Notes: a model not told the origin generated them from the sequence alone. Shown: positions 15,701-23,875, numbered from the stretch's first letter. The stretch: 29,470 nucleotides of DNA from CAJGDV01 sp036667875 (GCA_036667875.1 JAVWTD010000012.1:1-29470); one strand, 5' to 3'. A program made the numbers and translations.

Positions 15701-16960
15701 ATGACATTTTTAATAAATACACTTGGATGCAAAGTAAATACTTATGAAAGCAATGTAATGAGAGACATCCTTTTAAATGAAGGATATAAAGAAGTTAATG
15801 AAAATGCAGATATTGCGATTGTAAATACATGTACAGTTACTAATAAGAGTGATTCAAAATCTTTAAAGATTATTAAACAAACCATAAAAAATAATCCTGG
15901 TTCAATTTTGATTGTAACAGGCTGTTTTTCACAAATTAACCCTGAACGACTAAAAGATATGGACGGAGTATCAATAGTTCTAGGAAACCATGGAAAGACT
16001 AAAATATTAGACTATATCCACAAATATACAGAAACAAAAAAACAAATTATCGATGTAACTGTTTTAGATGATAAAGAATTTGAATGTATGTCATTAAATA
16101 ACTTTAATAAAACAAGATCGTTTGTAAAAATTGAAGATGGCTGTGAAAACTTTTGTTCTTACTGTATTATTCCTTATTCAAGAGGAAAAGTTAGAAGCAA
16201 AAATGTGGAAGACGTCTTATCAGAAATAAAAACATTAATTAAAAATGGTCACCGTGAAATAGTATTAACAGGAATTCATACTGGTCACTATGGAAGTGAT
16301 ATAAATTATGATTTCTCTCATCTTTTAACAGAAATATGTAAAATAGACGGATTAGAAAGATTAAGAATCTCATCTATAGAAATAACTGAATTGGATGACT
16401 TATTTCTTCAAGTATTAAAAAATAATAAAATAATTGTCGACCACATGCATATACCTTTACAGTCTGGATGTGATAAAACATTAAAAGCCATGAACCGTAA
16501 ATATGATATAAACTATTTTATAGATAAAATAAATAAGATAAGAAATATTAGACCAAACATTTCAATATCAACAGATGTTATTGTAGGCTTTCCAGGAGAG
16601 ACTGATGAAGACTTTATGATAACTATCCAAAATATTCAAAAAATAAAATTTACAAAAATTCATGTCTTTCCTTTTTCAGTAAGAAAAGGAACAGTAGCAG
16701 AAACACTTTCAGATCATGTATCTGAAACAATAAAAAAAGAACGAGTTCACACACTTTTAAATATTTCTAAAGAACTAGAAATAGAATACATGGAAAAATT
16801 TGTAGGAACTGAAGTTTATTTTATTCCTGAAACAGAAAAAGATGGATATATAATAGGACACACAGGCAACTTTTTAATAATAAAATCTAAACATGCTTTT
16901 ACAAGCGAAACAGTAAAAACAAAAATCAAAAAAATTGAGTATCCTTACTGTTTAGATTAA
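15701..16960 (+). CDS. mtaB: tRNA N6-threonylcarbamoyladenosine 2-methylthiotransferase (MtaB type)
   Basis: MtaB adds a methylthio group to t6A37 of ANN-decoding tRNAs, using two 4Fe-4S clusters. The 419 residues show the UPF0004 domain (TLGCKVNTYES; Cys10, Cys44, Cys75), the radical-SAM motif C-x3-C-x2-C at Cys148, Cys152 and Cys155 within DGCENFCSYCIIPYSRG, IPLQSGCDKTLKAMNR, DVIVGFPGETDEDF and a short C-terminal TRAM-like region (about 360-415). LGCKVN rather than the LGCQ-type start distinguishes MtaB from MiaB. The ATG follows GGAGG. It is the last gene of the rsmE operon and is closed by the terminator just after its stop. Confidence 0.93.
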   Translation: MTFLINTLGCKVNTYESNVMRDILLNEGYKEVNENADIAIVNTCTVTNKSDSKSLKIIKQTIKNNPGSILIVTGCFSQINPERLKDMDGVSIVLGNHGKTKILDYIHKYTETKKQIIDVTVLDDKEFECMSLNNFNKTRSFVKIEDGCENFCSYCIIPYSRGKVRSKNVEDVLSEIKTLIKNGHREIVLTGIHTGHYGSDINYDFSHLLTEICKIDGLERLRISSIEITELDDLFLQVLKNNKIIVDHMHIPLQSGCDKTLKAMNRKYDINYFIDKINKIRNIRPNISISTDVIVGFPGETDEDFMITIQNIQKIKFTKIHVFPFSVRKGTVAETLSDHVSETIKKERVHTLLNISKELEIEYMEKFVGTEVYFIPETEKDGYIIGHTGNFLIIKSKHAFTSETVKTKIKKIEYPYCLD

Positions 16961-16980
16961 AGATACATAGTATCTTTTTT
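16959..16980 (+). terminator. Terminator after mtaB
   Basis: AAAGATAC (16959-16966) pairs with GTATCTTT (16970-16977), with a 3-base loop and T-run to 16980. The stem begins within the mtaB stop codon. recD2 follows 20 bases later, so some read-through probably feeds it. Confidence 0.7.
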
Positions 16981-16999
16981 AAATAGATAGGTGGTAAAT

Positions 17000-19222
17000 A
17001 TGGAAAAATATATAAAAGGTAATTATACAAGAAAAATATTTAGTTCAGATAAGGGTTTTGTAATTGGTCTTTGTAAAGTAAGAGATACAAACGATCCATC
17101 TTTAGAAAGTTATATTAATAAAACAGTCACTTTCACAGGTTCATTTCCTGCATTAAATATAGATGATACATATATCTTTTATGGAGAAGCTATAAGACAT
17201 CCAAAATTTGGATTTCAATATAATGTTAAAAACTATGAAAGAGTAAAACCCGAAGACAAAGATGGAGTAATTGAATTTTTATCAAGTGATCTCTTTCCTG
17301 GAGTTGGAATAAAACTGGCAACAAGAATAGTAGAAACATTAGGTCTTGAAGCCCTAGATTTAATTACGAAAGATGAAAAAGTTTTAAATGATATTCCTAA
17401 ACTAAGTAAAAAGAAAGCAAACTATATTTATAATGTCTTATTAGAATATGAAGAAAGTCATAATCTAATAGTTTATCTTTCAGATTTAGGGTTTCCTATA
17501 AAAGAATCAATACTTATTTATAATGTTTATAAATCTAAAATAAAAGAGATAATTGAATCAAACATTTACCAAATAATAGGTAATGTAGATAATGTAAATT
17601 TTAAAAAAGTAGATGAAATAGCACTATCAAATGGAATAAACGAACTAAACCCAAACAGAATAAAAGCAGTAATCTATTATTCTTTAACTAACTTAATCTA
17701 TAAAAATGGAGATACTTATCAACAATATAATGATATAGTAACAGAAACCGAAAAATACTTAAATTGTTCAATATCAGGAGATTATTATGATGAATATTTA
17801 TATCTTTTAGAAAAAGAAGAAAAGATAGTAAAAGAAGATGATGCTTATTATTTAAAAGAAATGTATGATGCAGAAATGAATATAGCAATACGAGTAATAA
17901 ACTTAGTAAATAAACCAATAAAAAAAGATAAAAGAATTGAAAAATATTTTGAACATTTAGAATCAAATGCCGGAATAGTTTATAACAGCAAACAAAAAGA
18001 AGCAATAATATCTTCACTAGAAAATAAAGTATTAATAATAACAGGAGGTCCAGGTACTGGAAAGACAACTATTATAAAAGCAATTGTAGAGTTATATATA
18101 CAATTAGAAAAATTAGTAGGAAATAAAATTGATGAAAGAATAGCACTTCTAGCGCCTACAGGAAGAGCTAGTAAAAGAATGAGCGAAGGAGCAAAACTTC
18201 AAGCATCAACCATACATAGATTCTTAAAATGGAATAAAGAAACCGATAAATTTTCTGTTGATGAATATAATAAGGCAACACAAAGACTAGTTATTATTGA
18301 TGAAGCTAGTATGATTGATGTAAATCTTTTAGATAATTTATTTAAGGGTTTAGTAAAAGATGCTAGAATAATAATAGTAGGAGATTACAACCAACTACCA
18401 AGTGTAGGACCCGGACAAGTATTAAAAGATCTTATTGAAAGTGAAGTAATAGATACAATACATTTAGATTTATTGTACCGTCAAAAAGAGGATTCATATA
18501 TTAATAAACTAGCACTTGAGATAAAAGACAACGAATTAAGTGAAAACTTTATTGAACCAAAAAGTGACTATATGTTTCTTCCGTGTTCAAAAGAAAGTCT
18601 AAAAGAAAACTTGAAAAAAATTTGTACTCAAGTCTATAATAAAGGATATGATTATAAAAGATTACAAGTAATGGCTCCAATGTATTTTGGAGAAAACGGA
18701 ATAGATAACTTAAATGTTGTCCTTCAAAGAATCTTTAACCCACCATCAAGAATAAAAAAAGAAATTTATTATGGTAGTGTAATTTATAGAGAAAACGATA
18801 AAGTCCTTCAACTTGTAAACCAACCAGAAGATAATGTCTATAATGGTGATATAGGAATAATATCTAAAATAATTGATGCAAGAAATTCAGAAAGCGGAAG
18901 ACAAGAAATAGTAATTAAGTTTGATGAATCCGAAGTAACATATACTCAATCAAACTTTAATAAATTTAAACATGGATTTGTTATAAGTATTCATAAAGCA
19001 CAAGGAAGTGAAACAGAAATGGTTATTGTACCAATTTGTTCTAGTTATAAAAGAATGCTTTATAGAAAACTATTATATACAGCTGTTACAAGAGCAAAAA
19101 AGAAACTAATTATAATCGGTGAACCTACAAGTTTTATAGATTGTGTATCAAATAATAACGAATATATAAGAAAAACATCATTAAAAAATAAAATCTTAAA
19201 TCTATTGTATAATACAAAATAA
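17000..19222 (+). CDS. recD2: RecD2-type SF1B helicase
   Basis: RecD2 is a 5'-3' DNA helicase found in bacteria lacking RecBC; it aids replication-fork and mismatch-related repair. The 740 residues show the N-terminal extension with tandem HhH-like segments (FPGVGIKLATRIVETLG around 100), then the helicase core: Walker A TGGPGTGKTT with Lys355, VIIDEASMIDV (motif II), GDYNQLPSVGPGQVLKDL (motif III), and the C-terminal SIHKAQGSE and TAVTRAKKKL motifs. ATG at 17000 is chosen over the in-frame GTG at 16991, which is part of the Shine-Dalgarno sequence AGGTGG. It lies between the mtaB operon and a small protein gene. Confidence 0.93.
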   Translation: MEKYIKGNYTRKIFSSDKGFVIGLCKVRDTNDPSLESYINKTVTFTGSFPALNIDDTYIFYGEAIRHPKFGFQYNVKNYERVKPEDKDGVIEFLSSDLFPGVGIKLATRIVETLGLEALDLITKDEKVLNDIPKLSKKKANYIYNVLLEYEESHNLIVYLSDLGFPIKESILIYNVYKSKIKEIIESNIYQIIGNVDNVNFKKVDEIALSNGINELNPNRIKAVIYYSLTNLIYKNGDTYQQYNDIVTETEKYLNCSISGDYYDEYLYLLEKEEKIVKEDDAYYLKEMYDAEMNIAIRVINLVNKPIKKDKRIEKYFEHLESNAGIVYNSKQKEAIISSLENKVLIITGGPGTGKTTIIKAIVELYIQLEKLVGNKIDERIALLAPTGRASKRMSEGAKLQASTIHRFLKWNKETDKFSVDEYNKATQRLVIIDEASMIDVNLLDNLFKGLVKDARIIIVGDYNQLPSVGPGQVLKDLIESEVIDTIHLDLLYRQKEDSYINKLALEIKDNELSENFIEPKSDYMFLPCSKESLKENLKKICTQVYNKGYDYKRLQVMAPMYFGENGIDNLNVVLQRIFNPPSRIKKEIYYGSVIYRENDKVLQLVNQPEDNVYNGDIGIISKIIDARNSESGRQEIVIKFDESEVTYTQSNFNKFKHGFVISIHKAQGSETEMVIVPICSSYKRMLYRKLLYTAVTRAKKKLIIIGEPTSFIDCVSNNNEYIRKTSLKNKILNLLYNTK

Positions 19223-19267
19223 ATTACCCATACTATTACTGTATCGATACCAGTGTGAGGTGAAATT

Positions 19268-19429
19268 ATGAAAATAGCTAAAGATATCATGTTTCTAGGA
19301 CTAGGAGCTGCATCAGTTTTTGCATATCAAAAATATGGTGATAAAGTAGTAGCTTCAGTAGAAGAAATGATGGATAAGAAACTAAGAATAGCTAAAAAAA
19401 TTGATGATGAACTCGAGGATATGATGTAA
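19268..19429 (+). CDS. Small 53-residue protein, unknown
   Basis: This short open frame is supported by a good ribosome binding site (GAGGTGA, about 6 bases before the ATG) and a dedicated terminator 22 bases after the stop. The N-terminal third is hydrophobic with small residues (IMFLGLGAASVFAYQKYG) and could be a short membrane or signal-anchor helix; the rest is a charged amphipathic helix (EEMMDKKLRIAKKIDDELEDMM). Its layout recalls small YtxH-like envelope proteins but is too short to assign. A palindrome, GTATCGATAC (19241-19250), sits just upstream and could be an operator. Confidence 0.6.
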   Translation: MKIAKDIMFLGLGAASVFAYQKYGDKVVASVEEMMDKKLRIAKKIDDELEDMM

Positions 19430-19450
19430 AAATCAATTTAATGATTGAAG

Positions 19451-19476
19451 AAAGAAAGCGAAAGTTTTCTTTTTTT
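19451..19476 (+). terminator. GNRA-capped terminator after the small protein gene
   Basis: AAAGAAAGC (19451-19459) pairs with GTTTTCTTT (19464-19472) around a GAAA tetraloop, with one G-U pair; T residues continue to 19476. Confidence 0.75.
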
Positions 19477-19533
19477 CTTATAATTTGATAATAATAATTC
19501 TATTTTTAATTTTTTTTTAAAATAAAAAGGAAA

Positions 19534-19572
19534 CTCACCTTAAAAGAAGTATGTTATAGGTAAGGAGGTGAG
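19534..19572 (+). promoter_or_regulatory. Hairpin sequestering the Shine-Dalgarno of the C39 exporter gene
   Basis: CTCACCT (19534-19540) is fully complementary to AGGTGAG (19566-19572), which covers the 3' half of the Shine-Dalgarno AAGGAGGTG (19562-19570). The start GTG lies at 19576. The loop is 25 bases, AT-rich. When paired, ribosome access would drop, suggesting translational control of the exporter operon. The structure is seen directly; regulation is inferred. Confidence 0.5.
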
Positions 19573-19575
19573 AGA

Positions 19576-21621
19576 GTGATAAAAAAATATCCCTTCACAA
19601 AACAAGAAGGACTTAAAGACTGTGCAGCAACATGCATGCAAATGATAATTAAATATTATAAAGGATATATAAGCATAGATGATTTAAATGAAATGTTGGA
19701 AACCACTAAAGATGGAGTAAGTGCATTTAATATTAAAAAGGTCGCCCAAGATATAGGAATGAACGCCGTTGGTATAAAAGCAACCCTTCAAGAATTTAAC
19801 GAAAATCTAGTTTTACCAGCCATAGCCCATACAACCGTGGATAAAAAATATAATCATTATGTAGTTATTTATGAAATAAACTTCAAAAATAAATCTTTAA
19901 TAATAGCTGATCCCCAATCAAAAATAAAAAGAATAAAATTTGAAGAATTTAGTACTATTTATAATAATATCTTAATAGTAATGTATCCAGTAAAAACAAT
20001 AGAAAAAAGAAATTATAACAACCAAATATTTATAAAAGATTTAATATCAAAAAATAAATCAACAATAAAAATGCTTTTAACTACATCATTTATATATATG
20101 TTCTTATCAATAATATCATCATTTTATATGAAATATACATTCGATAAAATAAACTATAATAAAAATGTCTTATCCATAATATTTATATTCTTCATATTAA
20201 TTAAAATATATCAAATTATATCAAACACTTTAAGAAACAAAATACTAATCGAATTTAACAAAAGAATTGATGCCACCTTAAGTTTAGATATTTTTGATAA
20301 AATTCTCTCTCTTCCTTACAGCTATTACCGAAATAGAACATCTGGAGAGATAATAACAAGATATACAGAATTAAGAAAACTAAGAGAAGCCATTAATAAA
20401 GTCTTACTGTCAGTATTTCTAGACCTACCACTTACAATATTTTCCTTTCTAGTCCTATTCATACTAAATGAAAAGCTAACCCTAATAGCAGTCATTATAA
20501 TGCTTTTATACAGCGTAATTGTAACCCTATACAACAAGATATTAAAAGCAAATATAGAACAGATGCAAATAAAACAAGCCAATATGAACACCTGTTTAAT
20601 TGAAAGTATAAATGGAATAGAAACAATAAAAGGTCTAGGAATCAAAAATATGATTAAAAGAAAATATGAAATACTTTATATCAAATACTTAAAACAAATA
20701 GTAAAAATAGATGAAATTTTAAACACCCAAAATGCTTTAAAAGAACTAATCAGTGAAATCGGAGAAATGACTATAATATTCGCAGGAGTAATTCTATTAA
20801 AAGAAAATCAAATTACTCTAGGAACCCTTTTGTCATTCAATGCTATTTTAGTATTCTTCTTATCACCAATAAAAAATTTATTAAACTTAGACTATACAAT
20901 AATTGAAGCAAAAAAAATAGCCAAAAAAGTTTTTGAAATGGTTTTAAAAGAAACAGATATAAAAGAACTAGATAACAAGACAGGAGACATAATAGTAAAT
21001 AATCTAAATTTTAGCAATAACAATAATTTAATATTAAAAAATTTATCTCTAACAGTAAAACAAGGGAAAAAAGTCCTAATTACCGGACCAAGCGGAAGTG
21101 GAAAATCAACCCTTTTAAAAATATTAATGAAATACTATAAAATAGATAGAAAACAGATTTCAATAAACAATTTTGATCTCGTTGACTCTAAAATTAATCA
21201 TATTTACATTTCCCAAAATGAAACTCTATTTACAGATAGTATTTATAATAATATAGTTTATGGTAATAGCAAAAAATTTAAAGAAGTAGTAAAAGCATGT
21301 TATATTGATGAAATAATAAATGGAAACCTTGGATATAATACCTTAATTGAAGAGAACGGATTTAATATTTCAGGAGGACAGAAACAAAGAATAGTTTTAG
21401 CTCGCTCAATAATAAAACCATTTGATATCCTACTAATTGATGAAGGATTAAACCAAATTGATGTAAACTTAGAAAGAAAAATATTAAAAAATATATTTAG
21501 AATGTTTCAAGACAAAACAATAATAATTGTTTCTCATCGACTTGAAAACATGGACTTATACGATAAAATGATAAAAATAGAAAACGGAAAAGTAACAGAA
21601 AGTGTAGAAAGAAATGAATAA
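19576..21621 (+). CDS. Peptidase-containing ABC transporter (C39 domain) for double-glycine peptides
   Basis: This is a bacteriocin-type exporter (PCAT) that cleaves GG leaders and pumps the mature peptide out. It has 681 residues. The C39 peptidase domain (1-130) has Gln10, catalytic Cys16 in KDCAATC (usually DCG; here Ala follows), His94 in NHYVV and Asp112 in ADPQ, so the triad is intact. The membrane domain (about 150-430) has roughly six helices. The ATPase domain has Walker A GPSGSGKST (Lys510), signature ISGGQKQRIVLA, Walker B ILLIDEG and switch His in VSHRL. The start is GTG. Its stop overlaps the next gene by 8 bases. The immediately downstream GG-leader peptides are its evident cargo. 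Confidence 0.93.
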   Translation: MIKKYPFTKQEGLKDCAATCMQMIIKYYKGYISIDDLNEMLETTKDGVSAFNIKKVAQDIGMNAVGIKATLQEFNENLVLPAIAHTTVDKKYNHYVVIYEINFKNKSLIIADPQSKIKRIKFEEFSTIYNNILIVMYPVKTIEKRNYNNQIFIKDLISKNKSTIKMLLTTSFIYMFLSIISSFYMKYTFDKINYNKNVLSIIFIFFILIKIYQIISNTLRNKILIEFNKRIDATLSLDIFDKILSLPYSYYRNRTSGEIITRYTELRKLREAINKVLLSVFLDLPLTIFSFLVLFILNEKLTLIAVIIMLLYSVIVTLYNKILKANIEQMQIKQANMNTCLIESINGIETIKGLGIKNMIKRKYEILYIKYLKQIVKIDEILNTQNALKELISEIGEMTIIFAGVILLKENQITLGTLLSFNAILVFFLSPIKNLLNLDYTIIEAKKIAKKVFEMVLKETDIKELDNKTGDIIVNNLNFSNNNNLILKNLSLTVKQGKKVLITGPSGSGKSTLLKILMKYYKIDRKQISINNFDLVDSKINHIYISQNETLFTDSIYNNIVYGNSKKFKEVVKACYIDEIINGNLGYNTLIEENGFNISGGQKQRIVLARSIIKPFDILLIDEGLNQIDVNLERKILKNIFRMFQDKTIIIVSHRLENMDLYDKMIKIENGKVTESVERNE

Positions 21622-22006
21622 CATAAACATATTTGATAATTCAGAAATTACCCTAAAAACTCCAATAAAAAAAATATTTACAATTTACCTTATAGCCTCA
21701 ATAGTCTTTAGTTATCTTTTATGCAAAATATTTTTAAATTTCGAATACACAAAAAAAACAATAAAAATTTATCCAGTAAAAAACAACAAAACATCAATTT
21801 TATTAGTTTCTAAAAATCCTACAATAAAAATAGAACATGAAGAATACAAAAACAAAATAAAGAAAAAAAATCAGTATTATGAAGCAATAATTGATTTTAA
21901 AAAATGCGAAGAAAAAGAGGTAATAATAGAAGTAGAAGAGAAAACAACAATTATGAAGACTTTAGTAAAAGAACTAAGAGAGGACTTAAACAATGAAAGA
22001 ACTTAA
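21614..22006 (+). CDS. Short single-TM accessory protein of the bacteriocin exporter
   Basis: The 130-residue protein has one membrane segment (about 18-40, KIFTIYLIASIVFSYLLCKIF), then about 90 Lys/Glu-rich residues with alternating strands (KIYPVKNNKTSILLV, EKEVIIEVEEKTT). It overlaps both the exporter gene (8 bases) and the first peptide gene (14 bases), so its function is tied to them. HlyD-like accessory proteins in this position usually have 400 or more residues with a long coiled coil; this one keeps only an anchor and a small beta-like domain. It might be a miniature adaptor or an immunity protein; I cannot decide between these. Confidence 0.7.
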   Translation: MNNINIFDNSEITLKTPIKKIFTIYLIASIVFSYLLCKIFLNFEYTKKTIKIYPVKNNKTSILLVSKNPTIKIEHEEYKNKIKKKNQYYEAIIDFKKCEEKEVIIEVEEKTTIMKTLVKELREDLNNERT

Positions 22007-22127
22007 CAACAAAGAATTAATGGAAGTAAAAGGTGGAGGAGCAGGAACCATTTTGATTATCATAGCAGGAATTGTATTCCTAATAGGAGTGATCGACGGA
22101 TATGTAAGACCACTTCCATGCAACTAG
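21993..22127 (+). CDS. Double-glycine leader bacteriocin-like peptide (first of pair)
   Basis: The 44-residue precursor has leader MKELNNKELMEVKGG (residues 1-15), which matches the ELxxVxGG cleavage pattern of C39 exporters. The predicted mature part (29 residues, starting GAGTILIII) has a hydrophobic, Gly-containing membrane-spanning helix and ends in DGYVRPLPCN with a single Cys. This resembles the class IIb lactobin A/cerein 7B-type peptides. It starts 14 bases inside the accessory gene, so it is translationally coupled to it. It was found by reading the frame directly, since the gene is very short. Post-cleavage activity is inferred. Confidence 0.8.
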   Translation: MKELNNKELMEVKGGGAGTILIIIAGIVFLIGVIDGYVRPLPCN

Positions 22128-22140
22128 AAGGAGAGAGAAT

Positions 22141-22305
22141 ATGGAAATAAAAGAAAATGAATTAATGTCTATTTATGGCGGAGCCGGTGTATCAGGTAAT
22201 TTTATAAGTGGAATAGTAAGAGGAGTAAACTCATTCCTTGATTTAGGAAGAAGCGTAGGATCTGCAATTCGCAGACTATCTAACGGATCAATATGCCCAC
22301 TTTAA
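22141..22305 (+). CDS. Double-glycine leader bacteriocin-like peptide (second of pair)
   Basis: The 54-residue precursor has leader MEIKENELMSIYGG (1-14) with Leu and Ile at the usual conserved spots and GG at the cut site. The mature part (40 residues) is amphipathic, with Gly/Ser spacing (G-x3-G and S-x3-G, e.g. SGIVRGVN and GRSVGSAIRR) suited to helix-helix packing, and ends SNGSICPL with one Cys. AAGGAGAG sits 8 bases before the ATG, stronger than for its neighbours. It lies 13 bases after the first peptide gene. The two likely act as a two-peptide bacteriocin, exported by the C39 transporter upstream. Confidence 0.8.
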   Translation: MEIKENELMSIYGGAGVSGNFISGIVRGVNSFLDLGRSVGSAIRRLSNGSICPL

Positions 22306-22463
22306 TTGAAAATTTAAAGAAAAATTATAAAACTATCCTTATTGTTATATCATGTATCATCATGTTACCAATTATTAACCTTATAATTGAAATGATTTTT
22401 ACATACGGACAATATATAGGTACCTTCATAAGAAATATAGTAGAAAATGGAGCTTGCTTCTAA
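22293..22463 (+). CDS. 56-residue membrane peptide sharing the C-terminal motif of the second bacteriocin peptide
   Basis: The frame overlaps the end of the second peptide gene by 13 bases and has no leader of the GG type. It has a short charged start (MPTLIENLKKNYK), one hydrophobic helix (about 14-36), then YGQYIGTFIRNIVENGACF. That tail lines up with LGRSVGSAIRRLSNGSIC of the preceding peptide (G-x3-G-x2-IR ... G-x-x-C allowing one gap), implying common descent. It may be the immunity protein or a third membrane-active subunit. Its last six codons and stop lie inside the 28-base direct repeat also found at the end of the window. Confidence 0.6.
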   Translation: MPTLIENLKKNYKTILIVISCIIMLPIINLIIEMIFTYGQYIGTFIRNIVENGACF

Positions 22464-22470
22464 ATCTACA
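22443..22470 (+). repeat. 28-base direct repeat, copy 1
   Basis: It begins GAAAATGGAGCTTGCTTC and covers the 3' end and stop codon of the 56-residue peptide gene plus seven bases. The identical sequence forms the last 28 bases of the window (29443-29470). Bases to the left of the two copies differ; the right flank of copy 2 is outside the window. Confidence 0.95.
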
Positions 22471-22575
22471 AAAAAAGAATTACAAAATAAGAGACTGCTG
22501 AAAAAGCAGTTAAATAAAAAACTGAATAAACGATGTGAACACTTACGGATAGACATCAATAAAAAAATCAGTAAA

Positions 22576-23105
22576 TTAAAAGGAGAAAAATATTTTTCTC
22601 CTTTTTTGTAAGTTTTCCTTTTTTTTCTTAACCCTTGATTTTAATCTGGCTTTATCGTAAAATAATATCCAATCTTCTACAAGTTGAATATATTCTTGTA
22701 AAGATGTAATATTATTGCTGTACGAAATTTCCCTTTTAAAAAGAACAAGCCAGCTTTCTATTGGAGAATCATCTATTGTAGTTCCTTTTCTACTCATAGA
22801 AATTTGAATTTTTTTGATTCACATATAGCTTTGTACTCAAAAGATGTATATTGTAATCCATGATTACTTTGTACAATCAAACCATATACATTTTTTCTTT
22901 TTCAAAACTTTATTTAAAGTATCCATAACTAATTAATCATCATTATATTTAGATATTTTATATATAATAAAATGCCTATCATATAAATCAATAATAGTAG
23001 ATAGGTATGCGTTTGAACCTTTAATTATTAAATAAGTTACATCAGTATCCCACATTTTGTTTAATATATCAGTTGTAAATTTCTGTTATTAAATTAGGCT
23101 TTACA
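22576..23105 (-). pseudogene. Decayed IS3-family transposase (OrfB, rve catalytic domain)
   Basis: Read in three frames on the minus strand, the pieces follow the IS3 OrfB order: TTDILNKMWDTDVTYL, STIIDLYDRHFIIYKIS, VYGLIVQSNHGLQYTS and MSRKGTTIDDSPIESW. The gene is dead: an in-frame stop follows KYNDD, at least two frameshifts fall in poly-A tracts (one near 22810), and the second catalytic Asp is replaced (QSNHG where SDQG is usual). The first Asp and the final Glu (PIES) remain. The orfA part is not recognisable. No terminal inverted repeats could be defined. Confidence 0.85.
22578..22607. terminator. Strong bidirectional terminator after the bacteriocin genes
   Basis: A 13-bp perfect stem (22578-22590 with 22593-22605; core AAAAGGAGAAAAA) with A-run on the left and T-run on the right. 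It can end the plus-strand bacteriocin transcript and the minus-strand transposase remnant. A smaller hairpin (ACTGCT/AGCAGT, 22494-22510) without T-run lies upstream. Confidence 0.85.
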
Positions 23106-23237
23106 TTATTTTAAATTCTTTTATTTTAATGTTTTAATAATATATAATACATAGTGACCCCAGAAAAATACCTTGGTGGTAATTATGTGTTTTTTAATTA
23201 TAATATATAATAGTTCCTTAGAAAGGGGTGTTTAATT

Positions 23238-23764
23238 ATGTGGTCAACATATAACAAAGTTTATAAAAATAATAAAAATGAAAGTTATATAAAAAATAAA
23301 AGATTAGAGATTGTTAGATATGCAAAAAATTTTGGAATCAAGTCAGCAGCTAGATTTTATTCGTGTAGCAAGAATACTGTAAAATAATTAGTGGATATGA
23401 TTCAATTATTAATGAATGGGAAAAAGAATTAAAAGAAGATACAACAAATCATTTATTTTATGAAGAATTAAAATTATTTACTAGATTAAAATATGATAAT
23501 AAAAAAATGAATAATAAAATACGTGGTGATAGAGATGAAATTTTATATTTTCTAAAAGATTTCAATGTCCCATCAACAAATAATAATGCTGAATCATCAC
23601 AAAGAGGAGTTAAAATAAAACAAAAAATTGGTAAGTTTAGAAGTGAGAATGGAGCTGAAAGTTATTTAAATATTAAGAGTTGCATCTTAACTTATAAAAA
23701 ACAAAGTATAGATATATTGAATACTTTAACATCAGCATTTGATGGTAGTGTTGTTATTGCATAA
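23238..23764 (+). pseudogene. Decayed IS66-like transposase, internally deleted
   Basis: The first 49 codons, starting at the ATG with AGGGGTG upstream, form a helix-turn-helix (RYAKNFGIKSAARFYSCSKNTVK) and then meet a stop at 23385-23387. A different frame resumes at once (ISGYDSIINEWEKEL) and ends with the IS66-type C-terminus (FLKDFNVPSTNNNAESSQRG, KIGKFRSENGAES). Only about 175 residues remain of a protein normally several hundred long, so the central catalytic region is deleted. The Glu of the TNN-x-AE motif remains. Confidence 0.8.
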
Positions 23765-23866
23765 TAAAAAATGAGCAAAACTCACTTGTTTTTCAGTTCC
23801 TTGACTAAACTGTAACGAGTATTTTTTAAAATATTGTAAATTTTTATGATTTTTTTTTGACAAATA

Positions 23867-23875
23867 TGATATAAT
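23867..23875 (+). promoter_or_regulatory. Extended -10 promoter for the secreted-protein/ABC operon
   Basis: TGATATAAT (23867-23875) is an extended -10. A TTGACA lies at 23857-23862 but only 7 bases upstream, too close to act with it; no good -35 is seen at 17 bases. The leader would be about 95 bases. Confidence 0.5.

Noticed and set aside
23154..23830. Terminal inverted repeats of the IS66-like remnant
   Set aside because: Candidate ends near 23160 and 23800 share only short patches (such as AGAAAAA); not enough to define an element boundary.
23857..23862. TTGACA as a -35 box for the secreted-protein gene
   Set aside because: Only 7 bases separate it from TATAAT; functional spacing is about 17, and no -10 lies at 17 bases from it.
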